From: Actinomycetospora callitridis | GTDB lineage: Bacteria > Actinomycetota > Actinomycetes > Mycobacteriales > Pseudonocardiaceae | Assembly: GCF_028737265.1 (NCBI RefSeq) | Contig: NZ_JAQZAK010000001.1 | Location: 744,001 to 808,000 of the forward strand | Length of the DNA stretch: 64,000 nt | Direction of reading: 5' to 3' | In this document: positions 35,510 to 43,767 of the stretch, one piece after another | Layout of the letters: each line of letters opens with the position of its first letter | How positions within the stretch are numbered: the stretch's first letter is position 1 | Position numbers and translations under genes: made by a program | Notes under the pieces: generated by a model | Seen by the model: the letters and a program-made list of their open reading frames with translations, nothing else | The model's database searches: none | Told to the model about the DNA's origin: nothing

Positions 35510-36697
35510 ATGACCTATCTCGACCACGCGGCGACCACGCCGATGCTGCCGGAGGCGGCGGCCACCCTCACCGAGGCGCTCGGGCGCGTCGGCAATGCGT
35601 CGTCCCTGCACTCGGCGGGCCGCCGGGCGCGGCGGGCGATCGAGGAGTCGCGCGAGTCGATCGCCGAGGCCGTCGGCGCCCTGCCGTCCGAGGTCGTGCT
35701 GGCCACCGGGGGCACGGAGGCCGACAACCTCGCCGTCAAGGGCCTCTACTGGGCCCGCCGCGCCGCCGACCCCCGCCGCACCCGCGTGCTCGTCTCGGCC
35801 GCGGAGCACCACGCGGTGCTCGACGCGGGGGAGTGGCTCGCCGAGCACGAGGGCGCCACCCTCGACGTACTGGGCGTCGACGCGACGGGCCGGGTCGACG
35901 TCGCGACCCTGCGGGAGGCGCTCGCCGCCCATCCCGGCGAGGTCGCCGTGGTCAGCGTCATGTGGGCCAACAACGAGGTCGGCACCGTCAACGACGTCCG
36001 GGCGCTGGCCGAGGTCGCGCACGAGTACGGGGTCCCGTTCCACACCGACGCCGTGCAGGCCGTCGGCGCCGTGCCCGTCGACTTCGCCGCCAGCGGCGTC
36101 GACGCGCTGTCGCTGACCGGCCACAAGCTCGGCGGGCCCGTCGGCGCCGGCGCCCTGCTGTTGCGCCGCGACGCCGCCTGCACCCCGCTGCTGCACGGCG
36201 GCGGGCAGGAGCGCGACGTCCGCTCCGGCACCCTCGACGTGCCCGGCGTGATGAGCCTGGCGACGGCCGTGCGGGCCGCCGTCGGCGACATCGAGCGGCG
36301 CACCGCCACCCTCACCGCCCTGCGCGACGACCTCGTGGCGCGCGTGGTCGCCGAGGTGCCCGACGCCCGCCTCAACGGCGTCCCGCTCGACCGGCCCGGC
36401 GAGCGCCTGCCCGGCAACGCGCACCTGTCGTTCCCCGGCTGCGAGGGCGACAGCCTGCTCATGCTGCTCGACGCCCGGGGCATCGAGTGCTCCACCGGCT
36501 CGGCCTGCACCGCCGGCGTCGCCCGCCCCAGCCACGTCCTGCTGGCCATGGGCCTCGACGACGACCTCGCCCGCGGCTCGCTGCGCTTCTCGCTCGGCCA
36601 CAACTCCACGGCCGCCGACGTCGACGCCGTCGTCGAGGCGATCGGCCCCGTCGTCGAGCGCGCCCGCCGCGCCGGGGACGCGCTGGCGCGGTCATGA
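35510..36697 (+). CDS. Cysteine desulfurase (IscS/NifS type)
   Basis: Pyridoxal-phosphate enzyme that takes sulfur from cysteine as an enzyme persulfide; the 395-residue protein is the Rv3025c-type IscS. It starts [33 protein letters not shown] and [10 protein letters not shown] are present, the PLP lysine is Lys206 (SLTGHKLGG) and the persulfide cysteine is Cys333 in [12 protein letters not shown]. Next to mnmA it most likely feeds sulfur to tRNA 2-thiouridylation and other acceptors. Start ATG 35510 has a weak ribosome site. Confidence 0.94.
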   Translation: MTYLDHAATTPMLPEAAATLTEALGRVGNASSLHSAGRRARRAIEESRESIAEAVGALPSEVVLATGGTEADNLAVKGLYWARRAADPRRTRVLVSAAEHHAVLDAGEWLAEHEGATLDVLGVDATGRVDVATLREALAAHPGEVAVVSVMWANNEVGTVNDVRALAEVAHEYGVPFHTDAVQAVGAVPVDFAASGVDALSLTGHKLGGPVGAGALLLRRDAACTPLLHGGGQERDVRSGTLDVPGVMSLATAVRAAVGDIERRTATLTALRDDLVARVVAEVPDARLNGVPLDRPGERLPGNAHLSFPGCEGDSLLMLLDARGIECSTGSACTAGVARPSHVLLAMGLDDDLARGSLRFSLGHNSTAADVDAVVEAIGPVVERARRAGDALARS

Positions 36698-36707
36698 GGT
36701 GCCTTCG

Positions 36708-36755
36708 GCATGTGAGCACTTCGGAGTGCTGGAGCACTCCGAAGTGCTCACATGC
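36708..36755. repeat. Perfect 23-bp inverted repeat between the desulfurase gene and mnmA
   Basis: The arms 36708-36730 and 36733-36755 are exact complements with only GG between them. Each arm contains AGCACT/AGTGCT sub-repeats, so alternative shorter foldings exist. It ends 12 bases before the mnmA start. Between co-directional genes, it may be a terminator, an attenuator or a protein site. Confidence 0.8.
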
Positions 36756-36767
36756 GCGGAGCGCACC

Positions 36768-37841
36768 GTGAGGGTCCTGGCCGCGATGAGCGGCGGGGTC
36801 GACTCGGCGGTGGCGGCGGCGCGGCTGCGCGACGCGGGCCACGAGGTCACCGGCGTCCACCTCGCGCTCTCGGCGAAGCCCGCGACGATGCGCGAGGGCG
36901 CGCGGGGCTGCTGCTCGGTGGAGGACTCCCGCGACGCCCGGCGCTGCGCGGACGTCCTCGACATCCCGTTCTACGTCTGGGACCTCGCGACCCGCTTCCG
37001 CGACGACGTCGTCGAGCCCTTCGTCGCCGAGTACGCGGCCGGGCGCACGCCCAACCCGTGCCTGCGGTGCAACGAGAAGATCAAGTTCTCGGCGGTGCTG
37101 GAGCGGGCCCGGGCGCTGGGCTTCGACGCGGTAGGGACGGGTCACTACGCGCGGCTGGAGGACGGCCTGCTGCGCCGGGCCGTCGACCCGGACAAGGACC
37201 AGTCCTACGTCCTCGGCGTGCTGCGCCCCGACCAGCTCGAGGGCGCGCTCTTCCCGCTCGGCGACAGCCCGAAGGCGCAGGTCCGCGCGGAGGCGGCCGA
37301 GCGTGGGCTGGTCGTCGCGGAGAAGCCCGACAGCCACGACATCTGCTTCATCCCCTCCGGCGACACCCAGGCGTTCCTCGCCGAGCGCATCGACGAGGCG
37401 CCGGGGGAGATGGTCGACCCCTCCGGCGCGGTCGTCGGGCACCACCGCGGCGTCCACGACTTCACCGTCGGCCAGCGCCACGGCCTCGGCATCGCCCGTC
37501 CCGCCCCCGACGGGCGGCCGCGCTACGTCCTGGGTCTCGAGCCGGTCAGCCGGACGGTGCGCGTCGGCCCGGCCGAGGAGCTCGACGTCACGGAGCTGAC
37601 CGCCTCCGACCCCGTGTGGCTCGTCGAGCCGCCGGTCGGTCCGCTCGCCTGCGCCGTCCAGGTCCGCGCCCACGGCGGGCTCGTCGCGGCGACCGTGCGG
37701 GTGGGCGACGACGGCGTCGACGTCGTGCTCGAGCAGCCCCTGCGCGGGGTCGCACCCGGCCAGGCGGCCGTGTTCTACCGGCCGGACGCCGACGGGGACG
37801 TCGTGCTCGGCAGCGCCACGATCGCCACCACCTCGCGCTGA
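36768..37841 (+). CDS. mnmA: tRNA-specific 2-thiouridylase
   Basis: MnmA/TrmU makes 2-thiouridine at U34 of Lys, Glu and Gln tRNAs using ATP and sulfur passed from a cysteine desulfurase. The 357-residue protein has the PP-loop [13 protein letters not shown], the first catalytic Cys in [14 protein letters not shown] and the second in [11 protein letters not shown], plus [11 protein letters not shown]. The GTG at 36768 sits 12 bases after a long inverted repeat, which leaves little room for a normal leader. Position and strand match Rv3024c relative to Rv3025c. Confidence 0.94.
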   Translation: MRVLAAMSGGVDSAVAAARLRDAGHEVTGVHLALSAKPATMREGARGCCSVEDSRDARRCADVLDIPFYVWDLATRFRDDVVEPFVAEYAAGRTPNPCLRCNEKIKFSAVLERARALGFDAVGTGHYARLEDGLLRRAVDPDKDQSYVLGVLRPDQLEGALFPLGDSPKAQVRAEAAERGLVVAEKPDSHDICFIPSGDTQAFLAERIDEAPGEMVDPSGAVVGHHRGVHDFTVGQRHGLGIARPAPDGRPRYVLGLEPVSRTVRVGPAEELDVTELTASDPVWLVEPPVGPLACAVQVRAHGGLVAATVRVGDDGVDVVLEQPLRGVAPGQAAVFYRPDADGDVVLGSATIATTSR

Positions 37842-37850
37842 GCCACGCCG

Positions 37851-37890
37851 GGCCGCTCTGGGCCGCTCTGAGCCGCTCTGAGCCGCCCCG
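37851..37890. repeat. Four tandem copies of a 10-bp unit
   Basis: GGCCGCTCTG repeats four times in a row (copies three and four start with A, and the fourth ends CCCCG). It lies directly after the mnmA stop in the gap before the next gene. Slippage-prone; function unknown. Confidence 0.8.
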
Positions 37891-37924
37891 GGCGTCTAGC
37901 GTCAGGAGTAGAATCGGGCTCAGC

Positions 37925-38389
37925 ATGAGCACGCACTGCATCGGCTGCGGCGTCGTCCTCGACGCGGAGCGCGCCGAACTCGGATACACCTACTGCACCG
38001 CCCCGGCCTGCCAGGCCGAGTACCGCCGGGGCCCGACCGTCACCGCGGTGGCCGTCAACAAGAGCGGCGACGCCTTCCGCGTCGCCGAGCCCGACGAGAT
38101 CGCCGCGCGCGCCGCCGCGGGCGAGTACGCCACGAAGAACACCGGCCTGGGGACCGTGCACGAGGCGACCCCCCACATCCCGGCGCCCCGACGGCCCCGG
38201 CAGGCGCGACCGGTCCGCGCCGCGACGCCGTCCTGGACCCCCGCCCAGGAGAACATCGTCCGGCTCTACGCCGACATGGGCCTCTCGCCCCGGCAGATCG
38301 TCGAGCGGGCCCGGCAGAACACGCCCCGGCTGGGCATCACCGAGAGCCTCGCGGTGCGGATCCTCTCCTCGGCGCGGCGCTCGCCCTAG
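37925..38389 (+). CDS. Small protein with N-terminal zinc-binding cysteines and C-terminal helix-turn-helix-like region
   Basis: A 154-residue protein. The N-terminus CIGCGVVLDAERAE ... YCTAPACQ has four cysteines in a CxxC-CxxxxC set, likely to bind zinc. The C-terminal 50 residues (TPAQENIVRLYADMGLSPRQ, IVERARQNTPRLGITES) look like a DNA-binding helical bundle. No named family is recognised. The ATG at 37925 follows CGTCAGGAGTAG. It lies on the same strand as mnmA and the PRC-barrel gene. Confidence 0.7.
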   Translation: MSTHCIGCGVVLDAERAELGYTYCTAPACQAEYRRGPTVTAVAVNKSGDAFRVAEPDEIAARAAAGEYATKNTGLGTVHEATPHIPAPRRPRQARPVRAATPSWTPAQENIVRLYADMGLSPRQIVERARQNTPRLGITESLAVRILSSARRSP

Positions 38390-38400
38390 GCTGCGCGGCC

Positions 38401-38757
38401 ATGGGCTTCGAGGCGGAGAACATCCGCGACTGGCAGGGCAGGTCCGTCGTCGACCCCGCGGGCGGCAAGATCGGCAGCCTGGAGGCGATCTACGTCGACA
38501 CGGTGTCCGACGAGCCCGTGTTCGCGACGGTCGTGGTCGGCATGGTCGGGCGCCGCCGGCTGGCGTTCGTGCCGCTGACCGGGGCGACGGTCGCCCCGGA
38601 CCACGTGCGCGTGACGGTGGCCAAGGACCTCGCCAAGCACGCGCCGTCGATCGACACCGACGGCGAGCTCGCCGCCGAGGACGAGCCGGCGGTGTTCGAG
38701 CACTACGGCCTGCCGGCCGCCTCGGTCGGCGCCGCACGCCGCCTCGCCCGGCGCTGA
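38401..38757 (+). CDS. PRC-barrel domain protein
   Basis: A 118-residue protein whose first 75 residues form a PRC-barrel pattern: DWQGRSVVDPAGGKIGSLEA followed by IYVDTVSDEPVFATVVVG. PRC barrels occur in RimM and in photosynthetic reaction centres, and many small actinobacterial ones have no known role. The ATG at 38401 comes 11 bases after the preceding stop. The C-terminus is charged and ends in an Arg-rich helix. Confidence 0.8.
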   Translation: MGFEAENIRDWQGRSVVDPAGGKIGSLEAIYVDTVSDEPVFATVVVGMVGRRRLAFVPLTGATVAPDHVRVTVAKDLAKHAPSIDTDGELAAEDEPAVFEHYGLPAASVGAARRLARR

Positions 38758-38761
38758 GCCG

Positions 38762-39655
38762 TCAGACGATCGCGACCGGATCCAGCATCGAGCCGGTCGC
38801 ACCCTGGATCTTGAGGGGCAACGCGACGAAGAGGAACTCGTACGCGCCGGCCCGGGCGAGCTCCTCGAGGTAGATGGACTCGAAGAGGTAGATCGCGTGC
38901 TCGATGAGCAGCAGGCTGTGCACCGGCTGCGGGTTGGCGGGGTCGCCGTAGTCGGGGGGCGGCTGGACCTCGAAGGTCTCGGTGTCGCTGCCCGCGGCCA
39001 CGACCCCGCGGTCGAGCAGCCAGCGGGCGGCGGAGAGGTCGGGGCCGGCGGTGGCGTGACGGGTCATCGCCTCGGTGTCCGGCCAGTGCCCGAGGTACCC
39101 GGTGCGGATGAGCACGACGTCGCCGGCCCGGACCTCGACGCCCTGGTGCGCCGCGACGGCCGCCAGCTCGTCGGCGTCCACCACCGACGACCGCGGCAGG
39201 GCGTCCACCCCGCGGTGGCCCGGGACGTCGAGCAGGACGCCGCGGGAGACGAAGGGCGGCAGCTTCGAGGCGTCGCCGTGGCGCGGGCCGCTGTCACCGA
39301 GGTGCTCGCGCGGGTTGCCGCCGCCGTACCAGTGGTCGTCGTCGCCGATCGTGACGTGGGCCAGGGCGTCGACGTGGGCTCCGCTGTGCGACGTCGCGCT
39401 GAGCAGCTCGGCCATGTACCCGTAGCCGACGCCGTTGCGCGGACCCCACGGCTGGGCGCCCTCGGCGCGCAGCCCACCGGGGGTGCGCGCCATGCTCACC
39501 CGGAACGGCGGGTGCGCGCCGAACAGCGGCATGTCGGTGAACCGCGGCACCGCCAGCGAGAAGACCTCGCCGCGCGTGGGCAGGGCCAGCGCGGCGAGGA
39601 TCTCCTCGGGACTGCGGAAGGCCGCCGGCCCGCGTTCCGGGTCGACCACGCTCAC
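38762..39655 (-). CDS. Cyclase-family hydrolase (kynurenine formamidase-like, PF04199)
   Basis: A 297-residue metal-dependent hydrolase. The metal-binding signature SHSGAHVDALAH (HxGxHxD) is at about residues 87-98, with GVLLDVPGHRG, GDVVLIRTGYLGHW and SDTETFEVQPPP further on. Relatives open cyclic amides and formamides or act on enol lactones. The GTG at 39655 overlaps the stop of the large molybdenum-hydroxylase subunit (GTGA), so it is the last gene of that four-gene operon and probably acts on the hydroxylated product. Substrate unknown. Confidence 0.88.
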   Translation of the reverse strand: MSVVDPERGPAAFRSPEEILAALALPTRGEVFSLAVPRFTDMPLFGAHPPFRVSMARTPGGLRAEGAQPWGPRNGVGYGYMAELLSATSHSGAHVDALAHVTIGDDDHWYGGGNPREHLGDSGPRHGDASKLPPFVSRGVLLDVPGHRGVDALPRSSVVDADELAAVAAHQGVEVRAGDVVLIRTGYLGHWPDTEAMTRHATAGPDLSAARWLLDRGVVAAGSDTETFEVQPPPDYGDPANPQPVHSLLLIEHAIYLFESIYLEELARAGAYEFLFVALPLKIQGATGSMLDPVAIV

Positions 39656-42081
39656 CGTCGGCCCTCCCGGGCGTCGGCGACCATGCCGACCACGCGCTCG
39701 GGCGTCATCGGCAGCTCGTCCACCCACACCCCGAGGGGACGCAGCGCGTCGTCGACGGCGCTCGCGATGGCCGTCGGGGCCACCAGCCGGCCGCCCTCCC
39801 CGGCCCCCTTCACCCCGTAGGTGGTGAACGGCGAGGGCGTCTCCAGGTGCTCGAGCACGATCTCGGGGACCTCGTGCATGCTCGGGAGCAGGTACTCCCG
39901 CAGCGTCGGGGTCTCCAGCGTCCCGTCGGAGTCGCCGTAGCGGTACTCCTCCATCAGCGCCGCCCCGATGCCCTGCACGATGCCGCCGACGACCTGCCCC
40001 TCGACCAGGGCCGGGTTCATCACGGTGCCGCAGTCGTTCACGACGTAGTAGGCGCGCAGCGTCACCTCGCCGGTCTCCGGGTCGACCTCGACGATCGGGA
40101 TGTGGCAGGCGTGGGAGACCATCGGGTAGAAGGCGCCCAGGTCGCTGCGGTCGTCGGTGGGCGGCGTGAAGTACGGGTGGTCGTAGGTGTGCACCGCGAC
40201 GAGACCGCTGCTCTCGGCCTTGCTGGTGCCGTCGTTGAACAGGTGGGCCCGCATCCCGACCTCGGCCATGGTCATCGACGTGCCCGGCGCCCCCTTCGCG
40301 CGGAACACGCCCTCGACGCACTCGACGTCCTCGGCGTCCATCTCCATGGCGCTCGCCGCGACCCGGATCATCTTGTCCTTGACGGTCCGCGCCGCGCCGC
40401 GGGTCGCGCCCGAGAGCATGATCGTGACGCGGCTGCCGCCGGGTCCGGCCGAGATCGCGCCGCTCGTGGAGTCGGCGTAGGCGACCGAGACCGACGACGG
40501 GTCGATGCCGAACTCCTCGGCGACGACCTGGCCGACGACGGTCTCGGGGCTGTTGCCCCACAGCGGGCAGCCGATCGTCGCGCGGACGCCGCCCATGGCG
40601 TCGACGTCGATCTTGCAGCTCTCCGGGGTGCTGGTCGCCGGGAGCGGCGCCTCGTCCCCGTAGAGGAACCACCACTCCGAGGCGTTGTAGCCCGAGCGCT
40701 CCTGGCAGGTGGCCAGGCCGATGCCGAGGTAGCGGCCCTCGGCGCGCAGCCGCTCCTGCTCGGTGCGCCACGCGTCGAGCCCGGCGATCTCGAGCGCGCG
40801 GTCGAGGACGGCCTCGTAGTCGCCGCTGTCGTAGATGTTGCCCGTCGGGATCTTGTACGGGAACTGGTCGGGCTGGATGAAGTTCCGCCGGCGCAGTTCG
40901 ACGCGGTCGATGCCCATCTCCAGGGCGGCCTTGTCGACCAGCCGCTCCAGGATGAAGTTGCCCGGGTCGGCGCCCGCCCCGCGGAAGAAGCCCTGCTGGA
41001 CCTTGTTCGTCAGCACGCACGAGACGTCGTAGCGCAGGCTCCCGATCCGGTAGGGGCCGACGGGCTGGGCCACCGCGTTGCCGTGCTGGCCGTGGGCGAA
41101 CTGGAAGTAGGCGCCGTAGTCGTCGATGATCCGCAGCACCAGGCCGAGCATCTCGCCGTCCTCGGCCAGCGCCAGCTCCGCGTCGTAGATCCGGTCGCAG
41201 CCGACGTTGTCGTTCGCCGCGACGTTGTCGGCGCGGTCCTCGAGGTACTGCACGGGACGCCCACAGGCCTTGCTGAGCGCCCCGGTGATCGAGATGACCT
41301 TGGTGATCAGGTGCTTGCTGCCGAAGCTGCCGCCCACCGTGCACGGGATCATGCGCAGCCGGTTCGTCGACACCCGCAGGATCCCGGCGAACGCCCACGG
41401 CAGGAAGTTGATGAAGTTGCTGTTCGACCAGACCGTCATCGACTCGCCGAACGGGTCCCAGTGGGCCACCGCTCCGGCCGTCTCGATCGGGTGCGCCCCC
41501 ATCCGGTGCCACCGCGCGCTCGACCGGACGATCGTGTGCGCTCGGGCCAGGTCCGCGTCCACCTCGCCCCAGTCCAGGCTGCGGTGGAAGACGACGTTCG
41601 AGTCCAGGGTCTCGTGCACCTTCGTCGCCGACGGGTCCATCGCCGCGACCGGGTCGACGAGGGCGGGCAGGACCTCGTACTCGACGCGGATCCGCGCGCA
41701 GGCGTCCTCGGCGATGTAGCGGTCGGTGGCCGCGACGGCGGCGACGGCCTCGCCGGGGTAGCGCACGCGGTCGACGGCGATCGCGCGCTGCTCCACCGGT
41801 TCGGCGCAGAACGCCGGCATCGGGTCGACGTACCCGGTGGCCGTCGCGCCCGTGAGCACCACGACGACGCCGGGCAGCGCCTCGGCCTCCGACGTGTCGA
41901 TCGAGAGGATCCGGGCGTGGGCGTGCGGGCTGCGCAGCACCGCGCCGTGCAGCATCCCGGGCAGGACGACGTCGCCGATGTAGCCGGCGCGCCCGGTCAG
42001 CAGCTTCGGGTCCTCCTTGCGGGGGACGCTCTGCCCGACCCAGCGACGGGTCTCGGTGGCGGGCTCCTCGATGGTGCTCAT
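39652..42081 (-). CDS. Molybdenum hydroxylase large subunit (xanthine dehydrogenase family), system 1
   Basis: An 809-residue molybdopterin-binding subunit. Conserved parts: VGQSVPRKEDPKLLTG, VGGSFGSKHLI, FFRGAGADPGNFILERLVD, a C-terminal YGVKGAGEGG with the catalytic Glu, and NDCGTVMNPALVEGQVVGG. The carbon monoxide dehydrogenase loop AYRCSFR is absent, so it is not CODH; it is of the broad CoxL/Ald type that hydroxylates aromatic or heterocyclic carbons. ATG 42081 overlaps the stop of the 2Fe-2S subunit. Substrate cannot be predicted from motifs alone. Confidence 0.9.
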   Translation of the reverse strand: MSTIEEPATETRRWVGQSVPRKEDPKLLTGRAGYIGDVVLPGMLHGAVLRSPHAHARILSIDTSEAEALPGVVVVLTGATATGYVDPMPAFCAEPVEQRAIAVDRVRYPGEAVAAVAATDRYIAEDACARIRVEYEVLPALVDPVAAMDPSATKVHETLDSNVVFHRSLDWGEVDADLARAHTIVRSSARWHRMGAHPIETAGAVAHWDPFGESMTVWSNSNFINFLPWAFAGILRVSTNRLRMIPCTVGGSFGSKHLITKVISITGALSKACGRPVQYLEDRADNVAANDNVGCDRIYDAELALAEDGEMLGLVLRIIDDYGAYFQFAHGQHGNAVAQPVGPYRIGSLRYDVSCVLTNKVQQGFFRGAGADPGNFILERLVDKAALEMGIDRVELRRRNFIQPDQFPYKIPTGNIYDSGDYEAVLDRALEIAGLDAWRTEQERLRAEGRYLGIGLATCQERSGYNASEWWFLYGDEAPLPATSTPESCKIDVDAMGGVRATIGCPLWGNSPETVVGQVVAEEFGIDPSSVSVAYADSTSGAISAGPGGSRVTIMLSGATRGAARTVKDKMIRVAASAMEMDAEDVECVEGVFRAKGAPGTSMTMAEVGMRAHLFNDGTSKAESSGLVAVHTYDHPYFTPPTDDRSDLGAFYPMVSHACHIPIVEVDPETGEVTLRAYYVVNDCGTVMNPALVEGQVVGGIVQGIGAALMEEYRYGDSDGTLETPTLREYLLPSMHEVPEIVLEHLETPSPFTTYGVKGAGEGGRLVAPTAIASAVDDALRPLGVWVDELPMTPERVVGMVADAREGRR

Positions 42082-42578
42082 GCGCGGACCTCGCTCTGCT
42101 CGTCGGCCATGATCCGCCCGGCGGTGCGCACCGACCGCACGATGTTCTGGTAGCCGGTGCAGCGGCACAGGTTGCCGCCCAGCGCCTCCTCGACGTCCTC
42201 GCGGTCGGGTTCGGGGACGCGTTCGAGCAGCTCACAGGCGCCCATCAGCATCCCGGGGGTGCAGAAGCCGCACTGCAGGCCGTGCTCCTGGGTGAACGCC
42301 CGCTGGATGGGGTGCAGGGTGCCGTCGGCCGCGGCCAGCGACTCCACGGTGCGCACGGACGAGCCGTCGAGCTGCGCCGCGAAGACCAGGCAGGAGCGGG
42401 TCGCGGTGTCGTCGACGATCACCGTGCACGCGCCGCAGACGCCCTGCTCGCACCCCAGGTGCGTGCCCGCGAGGGCCAGGTCGTTGCGCAGCAGGTCGGC
42501 CAGCAGGGTGCGTGGCTCGACGAGGAGGTCGTGGCGGGTGCCGTTCACGGTGATCCGGACGCGGACCTTGTCAGGCAT
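42078..42578 (-). CDS. Molybdenum hydroxylase 2Fe-2S subunit, system 1
   Basis: A 166-residue small subunit. The N-terminal plant-type cluster site is CEQGVCGACTV with a later Cys (RSCLVF), and the C-terminal cluster site is CGFCTPGML followed by CRCTGYQNIV. It relays electrons from the Mo centre to the FAD subunit. ATG 42578 lies inside the end of the FAD-subunit gene (8-base overlap) with ribosome site GAAGGAGA. Residue count and motifs are normal for the family. Confidence 0.93.
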   Translation of the reverse strand: MPDKVRVRITVNGTRHDLLVEPRTLLADLLRNDLALAGTHLGCEQGVCGACTVIVDDTATRSCLVFAAQLDGSSVRTVESLAAADGTLHPIQRAFTQEHGLQCGFCTPGMLMGACELLERVPEPDREDVEEALGGNLCRCTGYQNIVRSVRTAGRIMADEQSEVRA

Positions 42579-43470
42579 CGGTCGTCTCCTTCGGCGAGGC
42601 CGCACGGGCGAAGGCGGTGCGCAGGGCGCGGGCGGTGAGCACGCGGGCGAGGTGTCGGCGGAAGTCGGCCGAGCCGTGGCAGCTCGGGATCGGGTTCGTG
42701 CCGTCGGCGGCGACCGCCGCGGCCTCGGTGAACGCGGCCGGGCCGTCGGCACCGAGGACCGCGGCCTCGACGGCGGGGACACGGATCGGGCGTTCGTCGG
42801 CGCCGCAGAGCGCGACGCGCACGTGGGAGACCCGTCCGTCGTCGCCGACGCCGACGACGGCGGCGGCCCCGCAGACCGGCAGGTCACCGTGCCGGCGGGT
42901 GAGCTCGACGAAGGCGCTCCCGGTGCGGCCGGGCGCTGCGGGCACGTCGACCGCCACCACCATCTCGTCGGGCGCGAGCGAGGTGCGGAACGGGCCGGTG
43001 AAGAAGTCGTCGGCGGCGACGGTCCGCTCGGCGGCGCGGCTGCGGACCTTGACGAGCCCGTCGAGCGCGAGCAGGGCGGTCGGCAGCTCGGCGGACGGGT
43101 CGGCGAAGGCGACGCTGCCGACGACGGTGCCGCGGGCGCGCACCGGCGCGTGGGCGACCTGCGCGCCGGCCTCGGCCAGCAGCGGGGCGTACGCGGCGAC
43201 CTCTCCGGAGAGCTCGCTGGTGCGCTGGCGGACCGTGGCCCCGAGACGCAGGGTGGACGACCCGTTGTCGCCGAAGAGGCCGAGCGTGTCCAGCCCCGGC
43301 ACCCGGTTGATGTCGATCACCACGGCCGGGCTGACCTGGCGCGCGTTCATCATCCGCACGAGGCTCTGCCCGCCCGCCAGCACGCGCGCCTCGTCGCCGT
43401 GCTCGGCGAGGAGGTCGAGCGCTTCGTCGAGTTCTCGGGGTGCCGCGTACTCGAACGGCGCAGGCTTCAT
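42571..43470 (-). CDS. Molybdenum hydroxylase FAD subunit, system 1
   Basis: A 299-residue CoxM-type medium subunit: KPAPFEYAAPRELDEALDLL at the start, the FAD motif VLAGGQSLV, then GATVRQRTSE and RARGTVVGSVAFADPSAELP. It passes electrons from the 2Fe-2S subunit to an acceptor. The ATG at 43470 has a GGAGG site 5 bases upstream; a GTG two codons earlier is also possible. First gene of the operon, divergent from the BKACE gene across a 297-base region with paired palindromes. Confidence 0.92.
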   Translation of the reverse strand: MKPAPFEYAAPRELDEALDLLAEHGDEARVLAGGQSLVRMMNARQVSPAVVIDINRVPGLDTLGLFGDNGSSTLRLGATVRQRTSELSGEVAAYAPLLAEAGAQVAHAPVRARGTVVGSVAFADPSAELPTALLALDGLVKVRSRAAERTVAADDFFTGPFRTSLAPDEMVVAVDVPAAPGRTGSAFVELTRRHGDLPVCGAAAVVGVGDDGRVSHVRVALCGADERPIRVPAVEAAVLGADGPAAFTEAAAVAADGTNPIPSCHGSADFRRHLARVLTARALRTAFARAASPKETTDA

Positions 43471-43617
43471 GGGCACCTCCGGGGTGCTGGTGTGCGCGAC
43501 CGACGTCCCGATGCCGGGTCGTGGGGGAGGCCGACGGGTGGTGGACGGATGTCGGCGGATCGCACCGTGAGGTGTGCCTCAGATCACAGCGCCCGCCGAT
43601 GCTGGCGGGTGGGCCCG

Positions 43618-43637
43618 GACTTAAGCAACGTTAAGTC
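43618..43637. promoter_or_regulatory. Operator-like palindrome A of the divergent promoter region
   Basis: GACTTAA and TTAAGTC flank GCAACG. It contains TTAAGCAACGTTAAG, which recurs in reverse at 43691-43705. The AACGTT core with a central CG step is common in LacI-family operators, and a LacI-type gene lies about 1.1 kb downstream. The gap 43471-43767 holds no gene. Confidence 0.6.
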
Positions 43638-43690
43638 GGACCCGTTCGCCCCACGGCGTCCGAATGGCCCTCGCCGCTGCGACGGGCAGC

Positions 43691-43705
43691 CTTAACGTTG
43701 CTTAA
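43691..43705. promoter_or_regulatory. Operator-like palindrome B, inverted copy of A
   Basis: CTTAACGTTGCTTAA is the exact reverse complement of the 15-base core at 43621-43635. The two sites are 70 bases apart start to start, near the seven helical turns at which two bound dimers could loop the DNA. It lies 62 bases ahead of the BKACE start. Confidence 0.6.
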
Positions 43706-43767
43706 CGGTCGTGGGCGGGCCAACGCTGACGCGGCCCCCACGCGACTCGAGCCCGAAGGCGGTCGCC

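Noticed and set aside
39652..42081. Carbon monoxide dehydrogenase
   Set aside because: The CODH active-site loop AYRCSFR is missing in both large subunits (also 54720-57119), so only the broader hydroxylase family is supported.
39847..42153. 768-residue + strand frame opposite the Mo subunit
   Set aside because: Val/Arg/Asp-rich antisense product with no motif; the - strand protein has the full family signature.
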